This document shows, in pieces, positions 51,813 to 61,488 of a DNA stretch of 64,000 nt. The translations under genes were made by a program, and so were the position numbers. The notes beneath the pieces were generated by a model that saw nothing but the letters and a program-made list of their open reading frames with translations, had not been told where the DNA came from and did no database searches. The DNA is taken from contig NZ_JAVVQU010000004.1 of NCBI RefSeq assembly GCF_036655075.1, forward strand, positions 47,998 to 111,997, given 5' to 3'. The stretch comes from Holtiella sp036655075 (lineage in GTDB: Bacteria > Bacillota > Clostridia > Lachnospirales > Cellulosilyticaceae). Within the stretch, counting starts at the first letter, position 1; each line of letters begins with the position of its first letter.

Positions 51813-53966
51813 ATGAAAAAACATATTTATAAATTAGTCGCAAGTATGGTAATCGGCACAATGCTGCTCTCAACAACAGCATGTAGTAGTGGTGAAGCTA
51901 AGGATCAAACAAACATTGAACAAAAGGTACCAATGGGCAGATATGTAGAACATGATATTAAATTGCCTGATGGTATAGGGGATGTGCTAGATTATTGGGT
52001 GCAAGAAGACGGCATGATTAAACTTTATGGTTATGATAAAAATGATAAATTTGCAACTTATACTCAAAAAGAAGAAGGGAGTTGGGAACAAAAAGAAGCT
52101 GAATGGTACAGCACGCTAATGAAGGAGGAAAAACGTTTATTGCAAATAGCTGAAAGTCCTGAAGGAAATATCTATATGCTCTATACAGATAATGCTTATA
52201 ACAGTTACTTAGGAAAAGTAGTAGGGGAAAAGGAAATAGAAGAAATTCCATTCAATGTAGAAGATGGAGGGCCCATTCTGAGTATGCAAATTGCAACAGA
52301 CGGGGATATTTTTGTGGGAATGCAATATAGTGGTGTTGCCAGAATTGATGTAAAAAGTGGAGCAGTTGTAGCTGAATATATAAGTACTGGATCAGATGGG
52401 GAATTTGCTATAACAAAGGACCAGGCTATGTTGTTAGATGTACAACGTGGTGGTGTCGTAGTATTTGACTTAGTGTCAGGAAATGAAGAAAGCTTTATAC
52501 CTTATGAGGGCAATTTATGGGGCAGTAAGTTATTAGCTAATGAGGAAGGTATTACATATCTTATGAATGAGGAAGGTGTTAATCGTTTAGCACCTGGTGG
52601 AAGTGTTTGGGAAACAGTGATAGAAGGACAAATGAGCGCATTTGGTATGCCATCTTTTTACTTAAGAGAAGGCGCACTTAAAAATAATGAAGAATTTGTA
52701 GTACTTTTTACTGATCAAGCTGAAGGGTATGTCTTTGCACGTTATGCCTTTGACCCAAGTACTCCGGCTAAGCCTACAACAGAGATAAATCTCTATATGT
52801 TAGAAGATAATATGACTATTAGACAAGCAGTTGCCAAATATCAGCGTCAAAACCGAGAAGTACTTATTAATCTTCAAGTAGGTATCGAAAAAGGTAATGT
52901 GATTACTAAGTCAGATGCTATACGTACACTCAATACTCAACTTTTAGCAGGAAAAGGACCAGATCTTCTAGTACTAGATGGCCTACCCATACAATCCTAT
53001 ATAGATAAGGGGGTTCTTCTAGATATGAGCAGATGGGCTAGTGAAAGACTAGAAAATAAGGAATGGCTAGAAAATATTGCAGGTGCCTATAGGCAAGAGG
53101 ATGGTGCAATTTATGCTCTGCCAACACGTTTCGAAATACCAACAATATGGGGAAATAAAGATATTGTTCAGGGTGTACATTCACTAAAAGAGCTTGCTAC
53201 ATGGGCAGATGAAAATGCAGGCAAACAGGTGTTTTACAATATGACACCAGAACAACTTATTAAAAAGTTATATGGTTTAACTGCACACACTTGGTTAGAT
53301 GAAAAAGGGCAGATTAAAGAAGAAGCATTTATAAGCTTTTTAGAGGCAATTAACACGCTAGCAGATAAGGATGCACCAGTAGATAAAGAGGAATACATTT
53401 TAGATACCTTAGCTGTTGAGTACATGGCACACAAAGATGTAGAAGTATATGTCCAAGACATTAAAGGATTTTCACAACTTCCTTACTATTATTCAGCGAT
53501 CATGCAACGTGGAGAGGGAGACTTTAGCCTAGCTTTGGACAAAGAGGGGGGGGTATTTAATCCTAAAGGAATAATTGGAATCAACGCAAGTAGTGAGTAT
53601 ACAGAGATTGCCGAGGAGATTGCAAAAATAGCTTTATCTAAGCAAGTTCAAAAAGTAGATTTAAATGATGGGATGCCTGTTGAAAGAGAAGTATTTGAAA
53701 CACAGGCAAAAATAGATAATAGTAGTATGGGAATGATGGCAATGCCTATGTCTATGGAAAAACCTATACAAATGCAACCGGCTTCCCAAGCTTCCTATAC
53801 ACAGCTTAAGGAACAAGTAGAGAAGCTAGTCGTTCCAGCTATGACGGATGAGGTTTTGATGCATTTAATTATAGAGGAGACGAAAGGATATTTTGATGGT
53901 GAAAAGACAGCAGAAGAAGCTGCAACAGCAGTTGCAACACGTACAAGAGCCTACTTGGCAGAATAA
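51813..53966 (+). CDS. Solute-binding lipoprotein with an N-terminal propeller-like half
   Basis: 717 residues. Lipoprotein signal with lipobox TTACSSG (Cys near residue 25). Residues ~40-320 have repeating beta segments (LPDGIGDVLDYWVQEDGMIK, LQIAESPEGNIYMLYTDNAY) that read like a beta propeller. Residues ~330-640 form the solute-binding fold (LNTQLLAGKGPDLLVLDGLP, EDGAIYALPTRFEIPTIWGN). The tail, with LIIEETKGYFDGEKTAEEAA, is the usual family C terminus. An AAGGAGA site precedes the ATG. It leads a five-gene operon whose permeases follow; the ligand is unknown. Confidence 0.88.
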   Translation: MKKHIYKLVASMVIGTMLLSTTACSSGEAKDQTNIEQKVPMGRYVEHDIKLPDGIGDVLDYWVQEDGMIKLYGYDKNDKFATYTQKEEGSWEQKEAEWYSTLMKEEKRLLQIAESPEGNIYMLYTDNAYNSYLGKVVGEKEIEEIPFNVEDGGPILSMQIATDGDIFVGMQYSGVARIDVKSGAVVAEYISTGSDGEFAITKDQAMLLDVQRGGVVVFDLVSGNEESFIPYEGNLWGSKLLANEEGITYLMNEEGVNRLAPGGSVWETVIEGQMSAFGMPSFYLREGALKNNEEFVVLFTDQAEGYVFARYAFDPSTPAKPTTEINLYMLEDNMTIRQAVAKYQRQNREVLINLQVGIEKGNVITKSDAIRTLNTQLLAGKGPDLLVLDGLPIQSYIDKGVLLDMSRWASERLENKEWLENIAGAYRQEDGAIYALPTRFEIPTIWGNKDIVQGVHSLKELATWADENAGKQVFYNMTPEQLIKKLYGLTAHTWLDEKGQIKEEAFISFLEAINTLADKDAPVDKEEYILDTLAVEYMAHKDVEVYVQDIKGFSQLPYYYSAIMQRGEGDFSLALDKEGGVFNPKGIIGINASSEYTEIAEEIAKIALSKQVQKVDLNDGMPVEREVFETQAKIDNSSMGMMAMPMSMEKPIQMQPASQASYTQLKEQVEKLVVPAMTDEVLMHLIIEETKGYFDGEKTAEEAATAVATRTRAYLAE

Positions 53967-54810
53967 AGCAAAGAGTGACTTAAAAGTCGCTCTTTGCTTT
54001 ATAGCACCAAGCTTAATAGGCGTACTGATTTTTATTCTTATTCCTTTTATAGATGTTATCAGAAGATCTTTTTTTGGAGCTATGAGTGGGAAGTTTGTAG
54101 GGCTTAAAAATTATAGTGCTATTTTTCAGAACGAAGCCTTTAAGTTAGCAACTATGAACACTCTAAAATTTACAGTAATTTGTATTCCACTATTAATTTT
54201 GTCATCACTAGGTTTGGCACTTCTTATCCATCAATTAGGTAAGAAAGCACAACTTTTTAAGATGACATTTCTTTTGCCCATGGCTATTCCTGTAGCCTCT
54301 GTAGTTCTTTTGTGGCAAGTGCTTTTTCATCAAAATGGACTTTTAAGTAAAGGGATTATAGCACTTGGCGGGCAAGGGGTAGATTGGATGAAGACAGATT
54401 GGTCTTTTTGGATTTTAATTTTAAGCTATTTATGGCGAAACATAGGATATGATATGGTGTTATGGTTAGCAGGACTAAGTACTATTTCACCTGCGGTTTA
54501 TGAAGCAGCAAAAGTAGATGGTGCCACTGGATGGCAACAATTTATCAAGATTACGATACCACAGCTCTTGCCTACTTTGTTCACTATAGTGGTGTTATCT
54601 TTGCTAAATTCTTTCAAAGTATTTAGAGAAGCTTATTTGATAGCGGGGGATTATCCCCATGATAGCATGTATATGCTACAACATCTTTTTAATAACTGGT
54701 TTGTTTCATTAGATATTGATAAGTTATCAGCTGCTGCGACAGTGGTAGCAGGGGTTATCTTTATCCTTGTTTTACTCCTACAAAAGACTTGGGAGGAGGA
54801 TGCTGAATGA
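53896..54810 (+). CDS. Carbohydrate ABC transporter permease (UgpA-like)
   Basis: 304 residues, six membrane helices, EAA loop YEAAKVDGATGWQQFIKITI. I choose ATG 53896 with AAAGGA upstream; it overlaps the receptor gene by 71 bp. An N-terminal Gln/Lys-rich cytoplasmic segment (KRQQKKLQQQLQHVQEPTW) precedes the first helix. A hairpin at 53964-54001 lies within its first codons. It overlaps the next permease by 4 bp. Confidence 0.9.
   Translation: MVKRQQKKLQQQLQHVQEPTWQNKAKSDLKVALCFIAPSLIGVLIFILIPFIDVIRRSFFGAMSGKFVGLKNYSAIFQNEAFKLATMNTLKFTVICIPLLILSSLGLALLIHQLGKKAQLFKMTFLLPMAIPVASVVLLWQVLFHQNGLLSKGIIALGGQGVDWMKTDWSFWILILSYLWRNIGYDMVLWLAGLSTISPAVYEAAKVDGATGWQQFIKITIPQLLPTLFTIVVLSLLNSFKVFREAYLIAGDYPHDSMYMLQHLFNNWFVSLDIDKLSAAATVVAGVIFILVLLLQKTWEEDAE
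53964..54001 (+). other. Intercistronic-type hairpin starting at the receptor stop codon
   Basis: A 16-bp stem (TAAAGCAAAGAGTGAC with GTCGCTCTTTGCTTTA, one G-U pair) and a 6-nt loop begin exactly at the TAA of the solute-binding protein and lie inside the permease coding region. No T-run follows, so it is more likely to protect the receptor mRNA or slow readthrough than to terminate fully. Confidence 0.7.
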
Positions 54811-55649
54811 TAAAAAAAATAATACCCTTCATATTAGTAAGTTTAATTGCAATGGTGGTGTGGTTACCGCTATGGATGCTCCTTAGTGGTTCCTTTATGC
54901 CATTAGATGAAATAAAAAGTGCCTTTGGTCCAGTGCTCGTAGGTAGTAAAGGTATGGCAAGTTGGCCACTTATTCCACAATACCCAACCCTTAGGCCATA
55001 TATTGAATTGCTACTAGATTCCCCTGAGTTTTTTGCGATGTTTTGGAATTCTGTGAAGCTTGTTGTACCTATTTTAGTTGGGCAAGTATGCTTTGGAATG
55101 CCAGCGGCGTGGGGATTTGCAAGATATAAGTTTCCTTTTAAGAAAACACTGTTTACTTTGTATATTGCCCTTATGCTTATGCCATTTCAAGTGACTATGG
55201 TACCTAACTATCTTGTACTTGATAAGCTACAGCTTCTAGATACAAGAGCAGCTATTATATGGCCTATGATCTTTTCAACTTTCCCTGTGTTTATTATGTA
55301 TCGCTTTTTTAAGTCAATTCCTGAAGCGATGATTGAAGCGATTCGAATCGATGGTGCAGGACATTGGAAAACTTTTTGGTACATAGGACTGCCACTTGGG
55401 GCACCCGGTATCGTGTCTGCAATGGTACTTGGATTTTTAGAGTATTGGAATATGATTGAGCAACCTCTTACATTTATACAAAATAAATCATTATGGCCCT
55501 TATCTTTATATTTGCCAAAGATTACAATAGACCAATTGGGTGTATCTATTGTGGCTTCGGTTGTGATGCTAATCCCTGCACTACTTGTGTTCTTATGGGG
55601 ACAAAATGACTTGGAGGCAGGTATTCGAGTAGCAGGTCTTAAAGAATAG
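54807..55649 (+). CDS. Carbohydrate ABC transporter permease (UgpE-like)
   Basis: 280 residues with six membrane helices; EAA loop IEAIRIDGAGHWKTFWYIGL, C terminus NDLEAGIRVAGLKE. The start overlaps the previous gene by 4 bp (ATGA) with GGAGGA upstream. It completes the permease pair of the third importer in the window, again without an ATPase gene. Confidence 0.92.
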   Translation: MIKKIIPFILVSLIAMVVWLPLWMLLSGSFMPLDEIKSAFGPVLVGSKGMASWPLIPQYPTLRPYIELLLDSPEFFAMFWNSVKLVVPILVGQVCFGMPAAWGFARYKFPFKKTLFTLYIALMLMPFQVTMVPNYLVLDKLQLLDTRAAIIWPMIFSTFPVFIMYRFFKSIPEAMIEAIRIDGAGHWKTFWYIGLPLGAPGIVSAMVLGFLEYWNMIEQPLTFIQNKSLWPLSLYLPKITIDQLGVSIVASVVMLIPALLVFLWGQNDLEAGIRVAGLKE

Positions 55650-55674
55650 GGGCAACAAGAGAAAGGTATCATTT

Positions 55675-57471
55675 ATGCATATAGATATTAAAAAACAACT
55701 TCAAAAAGAGATCCCCCCACCTAAAGAAAAGAGCGATTACGTCAAACAAATGGCACTCAAAGGCCTGGCTGGATTTTTAATCATTATGGTAGTATTAACA
55801 GGATTATCTAGGACGGCAGATACCCTTACTACCCCACAAGTTACAGTAACGCATCCTAAGGGCGGACGTATTGAGCAAAAACTAGAGGTTATAGGTTCTT
55901 TAAAGCCTAGACAGGAAGAAAGCATGGAAGCCGGTACTGGACTTATAGTACAAGATATTTTAGTAGAGGCAGGGGACCGTGTTAAAAAAGGTGATACACT
56001 CCTTATATTAAATGCGAAAGCCTTAGAAGAAAAATTAAATGTTGCACAAGATGAGCTAAAAAAACTTCAACTAAGACTTGAACAACAAGGCCTTAATAAA
56101 GATTTTTCTACAACACAAACATCAGTAGAAGAGGCCCAGCAAGACATTGCAAAACTTGAAGCAGATAAGTTAGACCTTATAGAAAAAGAGCAAGTTAAAG
56201 TGGATCGTGTAGAAAAAAAGGTAAGTGAAGCCCAGAGCGATTTGCAACAAACTCAAGCAGATTTAGAGATATTTAAAGGCAGTAGCTTGAAAGAACAACT
56301 CCAAAAGGCAAAAGAAGAAGAAACCAAGGAAAAACAAAATTTAAGTGATCAAAAATATGAACAAGAAAAAGCGCTTAAAAGAGCAGAACAAGCTTTAAAA
56401 GATGCAAAAGAAAACCTTTGGCTTGTAGCAGGTCAAGGCACAGAATCAACAAGTGCACTACAGGCTGTAGAGCGAGCTGAAATGGAATACGACATGACTA
56501 AAAAGGATTGGGAGCGTAAAGTCAAAGAGGCAGAAGAAACACTCAAAAAAGCGAGTGGGAAAGTAAAGAAGTTAGAAAATGGTGAAATAGACGAGTCGCT
56601 TCTGAAACAAGAAGAGGAAAAGGTAAAAGTTGCAACACGCCAAGTTGAAGAGCAAAAGCGTGCCATAGAAGATACACTTGTAAGTCAAAAGGAAGCCCTG
56701 AGAGAAATGGATAGAAAAATAGATGAAGCTAAAAAAGCATTAGATGTAGCAGTTCGAAAAGATGAATTTAATATTTTAAAGGAAGAGCAAACGGCTCAAA
56801 AAGAATCCATTGATAAACAGTTGATGCAACTAGATATAGAGGCTAAGCAAAAGGAAATAGAACATATTCAAAAAAGTATTGCAGAAGGTGGACAAATGCT
56901 TGCACCAGCAGATGGTATGATTAAAGAAGTGAAAGTTGAAAAAGGTGTGACTACAACAGGTGGAGACTTAGTCACTTTCATTGGAGATACAAGTGAGTAC
57001 ATATTGGAAGTAGAAGTGAATCAAGAAGAAAGTGAAGGGCTTCAAATAGGTGACTCGGTAGAAGTCACACTTGAAGGGGAAAAACAACCGCTACAAGATA
57101 CAGTGATTGAGAATATTGTCTATGTACAAGGAGAAAGTAGTGGGAAGAAAAAAATAAGTGTCATTGTACCCAGAGGCGATACGGGTATGAATGCAACACT
57201 TAAGGTTTCGAAGGAATCCGAAAAGTATCAGTATGTATTGCCTATTGAAGCAGTAAAGGAAGATAATAATGGAAGTTACGTGTTCGTAGCTAAAAAGAAA
57301 ACAACAACCCTTGGAGAACAAATGGTTGCAGAGCGTGTAGATGTAATGAAATTAGATAAAAATCAAAGTTCTGTAGCTGTACAAGGTGCTTTTGGGCCAC
57401 AAGATACCCTTATCGTAAACAGTAATAAGCCTATCTCATCAGGCAATCGAGTCCGCCTGATTGAACAATGA
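55675..57471 (+). CDS. HlyD/MFP-type adaptor protein with a long coiled coil
   Basis: 598 residues. One membrane helix near 28-48, a lipoyl/biotinyl-type half (GTGLIVQDILVEAGDRVKKG) near 85-113, a very long Glu/Lys/Gln-rich coiled coil (~115-400), the second lipoyl half (LAPADGMIKEVKVEKGVTTT) near 407, and beta-barrel parts to the end. Such adaptors join exporters of the MacB or RND type. Placed behind importer permeases and before a MacB-like protein, it suggests an export or surface-assembly role. The next gene overlaps its stop. Confidence 0.87.
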   Translation: MHIDIKKQLQKEIPPPKEKSDYVKQMALKGLAGFLIIMVVLTGLSRTADTLTTPQVTVTHPKGGRIEQKLEVIGSLKPRQEESMEAGTGLIVQDILVEAGDRVKKGDTLLILNAKALEEKLNVAQDELKKLQLRLEQQGLNKDFSTTQTSVEEAQQDIAKLEADKLDLIEKEQVKVDRVEKKVSEAQSDLQQTQADLEIFKGSSLKEQLQKAKEEETKEKQNLSDQKYEQEKALKRAEQALKDAKENLWLVAGQGTESTSALQAVERAEMEYDMTKKDWERKVKEAEETLKKASGKVKKLENGEIDESLLKQEEEKVKVATRQVEEQKRAIEDTLVSQKEALREMDRKIDEAKKALDVAVRKDEFNILKEEQTAQKESIDKQLMQLDIEAKQKEIEHIQKSIAEGGQMLAPADGMIKEVKVEKGVTTTGGDLVTFIGDTSEYILEVEVNQEESEGLQIGDSVEVTLEGEKQPLQDTVIENIVYVQGESSGKKKISVIVPRGDTGMNATLKVSKESEKYQYVLPIEAVKEDNNGSYVFVAKKKTTTLGEQMVAERVDVMKLDKNQSSVAVQGAFGPQDTLIVNSNKPISSGNRVRLIEQ

Positions 57472-58685
57472 TGAGGGCAAATAAGCGCATTCTTTCCTAT
57501 ATATGCCTCGTAGGTGTAATCCTCATGGCATGGAGTGTAGGCTTGTCGAATGCACAAAAGCTACTAAGATTAGAGGAAACGGTAGAACTGCGTTATACTG
57601 CAGATAGACTTACTTTAGATCAAGTTAAAGAAGTAGAAAAAGGTGAGACAGAAAGTGAGAATAAACTTATTAAAGGTGTTGTTGCTTGGAAACAAACATC
57701 AAAACAAACCTTTAAAAATGAAGAGTTAGAAAAAAGTATAGAGGGAGACTTGCTTGAAGTATATGGTCAACTTACGTTGCTACTCCCACAGGATAAACTA
57801 ATAGGGCAGAACCTTTATAAAGGAGATAGCGAAGGGGCAATTATAACGAAGGGGGTAGCCGAACAACTCTGGGGAAGTACGGATGTAGTGGGGAAAACAT
57901 TTAAACATGAAGAGAGAGAATATGTTGTAAGAGGCATATTACAAGATGCCACGAAGAGCATTGTGGTGCAAGTAAATGAAAAGAGCAAGGATGCTCAGTT
58001 TAGTGCGCTACGGTTAGTCATGATGGAACAAGGCAATATAGAAGAACACCTGAATACTTTAAGGTCAAAGTATAGCTTGCCAGAAGGCATTGTGAATAAT
58101 CTTTCTCTAAAAAGTATAGGATTAAGTAATCTTGTTCTTTTGCCAGGAGGTTTATTAGGCACCTATGTCCTTCTTAAACTGTACTATTTTATTTATAAGA
58201 CCCATAGATATTGGGTATCTGCACTGTTATTAGCTCTAATTGCTATTTGTACAACCTGGATGATGAGTGAACTTGTACCTTTTACATTCCAGTTACCAGC
58301 CTATATGATTCCAAATCAGTGGTCAGATATTGAGTTTTGGTCTAATCTTGTAAATAAGATAGGAGAAAATAAAGCAATGCTAGACGCGTTACCTTCTTAT
58401 TTACCGGATTACTGGTATCAGACGTTACAGACAAACTTAATCATTAGTTTTACTTTAACAATGGTAGGTATTATGCTATTTATCAAAAAGATGAAACTTA
58501 ATACAGGTAAAGAACTTTTTGTGAGGGTGTTACTTGCCATTGTTATAAGTTTTGTAAGTATACTTGTGATGTATGGAATAGGTGAAGAAGTGGGTGTTAT
58601 AAGGGCGTTTTGGGTTGTGATACCTATGTACCTAGTAATTGACTTTCTTATTACGAAATGGAAGACATTATTTGAAATACAATAA
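57468..58685 (+). CDS. Membrane protein with a MacB-like extracytoplasmic domain
   Basis: 405 residues. An N-terminal helix (~8-28) is followed by an extracytoplasmic domain (~30-215) containing the MacB-core pattern GAIITKGVAEQLWGSTDVVG followed by KTF and YVVRGILQDA. Four to five helices close the protein (VLLPGGLLGTYVLLKLYYFI onwards). It lacks the FtsX signature, and no ABC ATPase is adjacent, so it is not a normal MacB. It overlaps the adaptor gene by 4 bp and probably works with it. Function unknown. Confidence 0.7.
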   Translation: MMRANKRILSYICLVGVILMAWSVGLSNAQKLLRLEETVELRYTADRLTLDQVKEVEKGETESENKLIKGVVAWKQTSKQTFKNEELEKSIEGDLLEVYGQLTLLLPQDKLIGQNLYKGDSEGAIITKGVAEQLWGSTDVVGKTFKHEEREYVVRGILQDATKSIVVQVNEKSKDAQFSALRLVMMEQGNIEEHLNTLRSKYSLPEGIVNNLSLKSIGLSNLVLLPGGLLGTYVLLKLYYFIYKTHRYWVSALLLALIAICTTWMMSELVPFTFQLPAYMIPNQWSDIEFWSNLVNKIGENKAMLDALPSYLPDYWYQTLQTNLIISFTLTMVGIMLFIKKMKLNTGKELFVRVLLAIVISFVSILVMYGIGEEVGVIRAFWVVIPMYLVIDFLITKWKTLFEIQ

Positions 58686-58694
58686 GATAAGAAA

Positions 58695-58746
58695 TAGAGG
58701 CTACCATGAAATAGCACTTTAAGCGTGCATTTCGTGGTAGCCTCTA
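58695..58746. terminator. Terminator between the five-gene operon and adhE
   Basis: A stem of about 18 bp (TAGAGGCTACCATGAAAT with ATTTCGTGGTAGCCTCTA, one G-U pair) extended by a short inner stem, in the gap between convergent genes. T-runs are weak on both sides. Confidence 0.75.
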
Positions 58747-58759
58747 TTAAATTAATAAA

Positions 58760-61375
58760 TTATTTTCCGTAGTAAGCTTGTTTGTAAAGGTCTTCTAACT
58801 CTTGGACTTTTGGAAGTCTTGGGTTAGCTGTTGTACATTGATCTTCAAAAGCTTTATATGAAAGGTCTTTGATGGCATCAAGATATACTTTTTCATCAAT
58901 ACCCATTTCTTTTAAGGTATAAGGAATGTTAAGCTCTTTCATTAAGTCACGTACAGCTTTAACAAGTGATTTAACACCTTCTTCTGGAGTAGAAGCTGGA
59001 AGTCCTAACATTTTAGCAATGTCAGCATATCTTTCTGGTGCTGTAAACTTACCGTATTTAGGGAATGCCATAAATTTAGTAGGATTTGTTTCACCATTGT
59101 ATCCAATAACGTGTGGAAGAAGGATTGCATTTGCGCGACCATGTGCAATATGGAATTCGCCACCAAGTTTATGAGCAAGTGAGTGGTTCACACCTAAGAA
59201 TGCATTTGTAAAGGCCATACCAGCAATACATGATGCATTGTGCATTTTTTCACGGGCTTCAGGGTCATTAGCACCCAATTTATATGAACGTGGTAAGTAG
59301 TCAAATACAAGTTGGATAGCTTTCATAGCAAGAGCATCTGTAAAATCTGAAGCAAGTACAGAAACATAAGCTTCAATAGCATGTGTTAAAACATCAAGAC
59401 CTGTATCAGCTGTAGGACCAGCAGGTACACTCATTACAAATTCTGGATCGATGATTGCTACGTCTGGTGTTAATTCATAGTCAGCAAGAGGGTATTTCAT
59501 ATTCTTAGATTTATCAGAGATAACAGCGAAGGATGTAACTTCTGAACCTGTACCAGATGTAGTTGGGATTGCAACGAATTTAGCATTTTTACCCATATGA
59601 GGGAACTTATAAACACGTTTTCTAATATCTAAGAATTTTTGAGCCATACCTACGAAGTCTGCTTCTGGATGTTCATAGAATAACCACATGGCTTTACCAG
59701 CATCCATTGCAGAACCACCACCAAGGGCAATAATAACGTCTGGTTGGAAGGAACGCATCACTTCAGCACCTTTTCTTACTGTCTCAAGGTCTGGATCGGG
59801 TTCAACTTCGCTGAAGATTTCAATAGAAACTTTGTTTGGGTTTTTGTTAAGTTGGTAGATTACACGGTCTACATACCCAAGTTTAACCATCATTGGGTCA
59901 GCTACAATAAGTGCACGAGAGATGTTTGGCATTTTTGATAAATATTGAACAGAACCTGCTTCAAAATAGATTTTTTCTGGGATTTTAAACCATTGCATAT
60001 TCACGCGTCTTTTTGCCACCCTTTTCTTATTGATTAAGTTCATTGCTGTAACGTTTGAAGAAGTAGAGTTACGTCCGTAAGAGCCACAACCAAGTGTAAG
60101 TGATGGCATCATAGAGTTATAAACATCGCCAATGCCACCAAAAGCAGAAGGAGAGTTTACAATAATACGACAAGCTTTAAGTCTTTCACCATATTCAGCA
60201 ATAAGTGCTTCGTTAGTTGAATGAATAACAGCTGTATGTCCAAGACCACCAAGTTCAACCATAGCTTCAGCAAGTCTTATACCATCTTCTACGTCTTTTG
60301 CTTTAACAATAGCAAGAACTGGAGAAAGTTTTTCTCTAGAAAGTGGGTAATCTGCACCGATACCATCAATTTCACAGCAAAGAACTTTAGTTTCTTTTGG
60401 AATAGTAATGCCAGCAAGTGCAGCAATTTCATAAGGGAATTTACCTACGATATCTGGATTAACCATTTGTTTTTGAGGATTGATTACAAATGGTTCAAGT
60501 TTTTTGATTTCTTCTTTGGTTGCAAAGTAACAACCGAATTTTTTCATAAAGGCTACGGCTTTGTCATATACAGGCGCTTCGATGATAGCAGCTTGTTCAG
60601 AAGCACAAATCATACCATTATCAAAAGCTTTTGAAAGCATAAGATCTGTAAGAGATTGTTCTAAGTTAGCAGTTTTTTCGATGAAAGCAGGAACGTTACC
60701 AGGGCCTACACCAAGTGCGGGTTTACCAGCTGAGTATGCAGAGCGGACCATTGCAGAACCACCTGTTGCAAGAATCATAGCTACTTTTGGATGATTCATA
60801 AGTGCAGTCGTTGCTTCGATAGATGGATAGTCAATCCATTGAACACAGTTTTCAGGAGCACCAGCAGCAATTGCAGCATCTCTAACAATCATAGCTGCTT
60901 CACGAGAACAGTTTTGGGCAGATGGGTGGAATCCAAAGATAATAGGATTACGTGTTTTAGCACAAATAATAGCTTTAAACATAGCTGTTGAAGTTGGATT
61001 AGTTGTAGGTGTAACCCCACATACGATTCCTACTGGTTCAGCAATTTCTAAGTAACCTTCATCTTCATTATCCTCAATTAAACCAACAGTTTTATCATGT
61101 TTAATACTGTGATAGATATATTCTGTTGCAAAAATATTTTTTGTAACTTTATCTTCAAAGACACCACGACCTGTTTCTTCTACTGCCATTTTAGCCAGTT
61201 TCATTTGTGCTGAAAGACCAGCAAGTGCCATTGCTTTTGTAATCTCATCAATTTGTGCTTGGTCGAGTTTCATGTATGCTTCGAGTGCTTTGTCTGCTTT
61301 TTCTACCAATTCATTTACCATAGCTTGAGCATCTACAACAGGTGCTTCTACTTTAACGTTTTTTTCTGTAGCCAT
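58760..61375 (-). CDS. adhE: Bifunctional aldehyde/alcohol dehydrogenase
   Basis: 871 residues, normal AdhE length. The N-terminal half (residues ~10-445) is a CoA-acylating acetaldehyde dehydrogenase with catalytic Cys in FDNGMICASEQAAI near residue 255. The C-terminal half (~460-865) is an iron-dependent alcohol dehydrogenase with GGGSAMDAGKAMW, TTSGTGSEVTSFAVIS and the metal motif GVNHSLAHKLGGEFHIAHGR. It turns acetyl-CoA to ethanol, reoxidising two NADH, and forms spirosome filaments in this family. An AAGGGAGG site precedes the ATG. The promoter carries a Rex-type site, so NADH-linked control is expected. Confidence 0.97.
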   Translation of the reverse strand: MATEKNVKVEAPVVDAQAMVNELVEKADKALEAYMKLDQAQIDEITKAMALAGLSAQMKLAKMAVEETGRGVFEDKVTKNIFATEYIYHSIKHDKTVGLIEDNEDEGYLEIAEPVGIVCGVTPTTNPTSTAMFKAIICAKTRNPIIFGFHPSAQNCSREAAMIVRDAAIAAGAPENCVQWIDYPSIEATTALMNHPKVAMILATGGSAMVRSAYSAGKPALGVGPGNVPAFIEKTANLEQSLTDLMLSKAFDNGMICASEQAAIIEAPVYDKAVAFMKKFGCYFATKEEIKKLEPFVINPQKQMVNPDIVGKFPYEIAALAGITIPKETKVLCCEIDGIGADYPLSREKLSPVLAIVKAKDVEDGIRLAEAMVELGGLGHTAVIHSTNEALIAEYGERLKACRIIVNSPSAFGGIGDVYNSMMPSLTLGCGSYGRNSTSSNVTAMNLINKKRVAKRRVNMQWFKIPEKIYFEAGSVQYLSKMPNISRALIVADPMMVKLGYVDRVIYQLNKNPNKVSIEIFSEVEPDPDLETVRKGAEVMRSFQPDVIIALGGGSAMDAGKAMWLFYEHPEADFVGMAQKFLDIRKRVYKFPHMGKNAKFVAIPTTSGTGSEVTSFAVISDKSKNMKYPLADYELTPDVAIIDPEFVMSVPAGPTADTGLDVLTHAIEAYVSVLASDFTDALAMKAIQLVFDYLPRSYKLGANDPEAREKMHNASCIAGMAFTNAFLGVNHSLAHKLGGEFHIAHGRANAILLPHVIGYNGETNPTKFMAFPKYGKFTAPERYADIAKMLGLPASTPEEGVKSLVKAVRDLMKELNIPYTLKEMGIDEKVYLDAIKDLSYKAFEDQCTTANPRLPKVQELEDLYKQAYYGK

Positions 61376-61448
61376 AATAATAGCCTCCCTTATGAAAAAA
61401 TAATAATTTAATTTATTGAATTATGTTATAGTTTTTTATTACGGTTTA

Positions 61449-61488
61449 ATAATATCATTAGAAAAAAATATTGTCAATTATTTAACAA
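61449..61488 (-). promoter_or_regulatory. adhE promoter with Rex operator over the -35 box
   Basis: On the - strand TTGACA (61472-61477) and TATTAT (61449-61454) are 17 bp apart. TTGTCAATTATTTAACAA (+ strand, 61471-61488) matches the Rex consensus TTGTTAAN4TTAACAA with one change and covers the -35 box. Rex bound in low NADH would block transcription. Rex itself is not in the window. Confidence 0.82.

Noticed and set aside
60221..60634. 137-codon + strand frame inside adhE
   Set aside because: Antisense shadow of a clearly conserved gene with no initiation signals.
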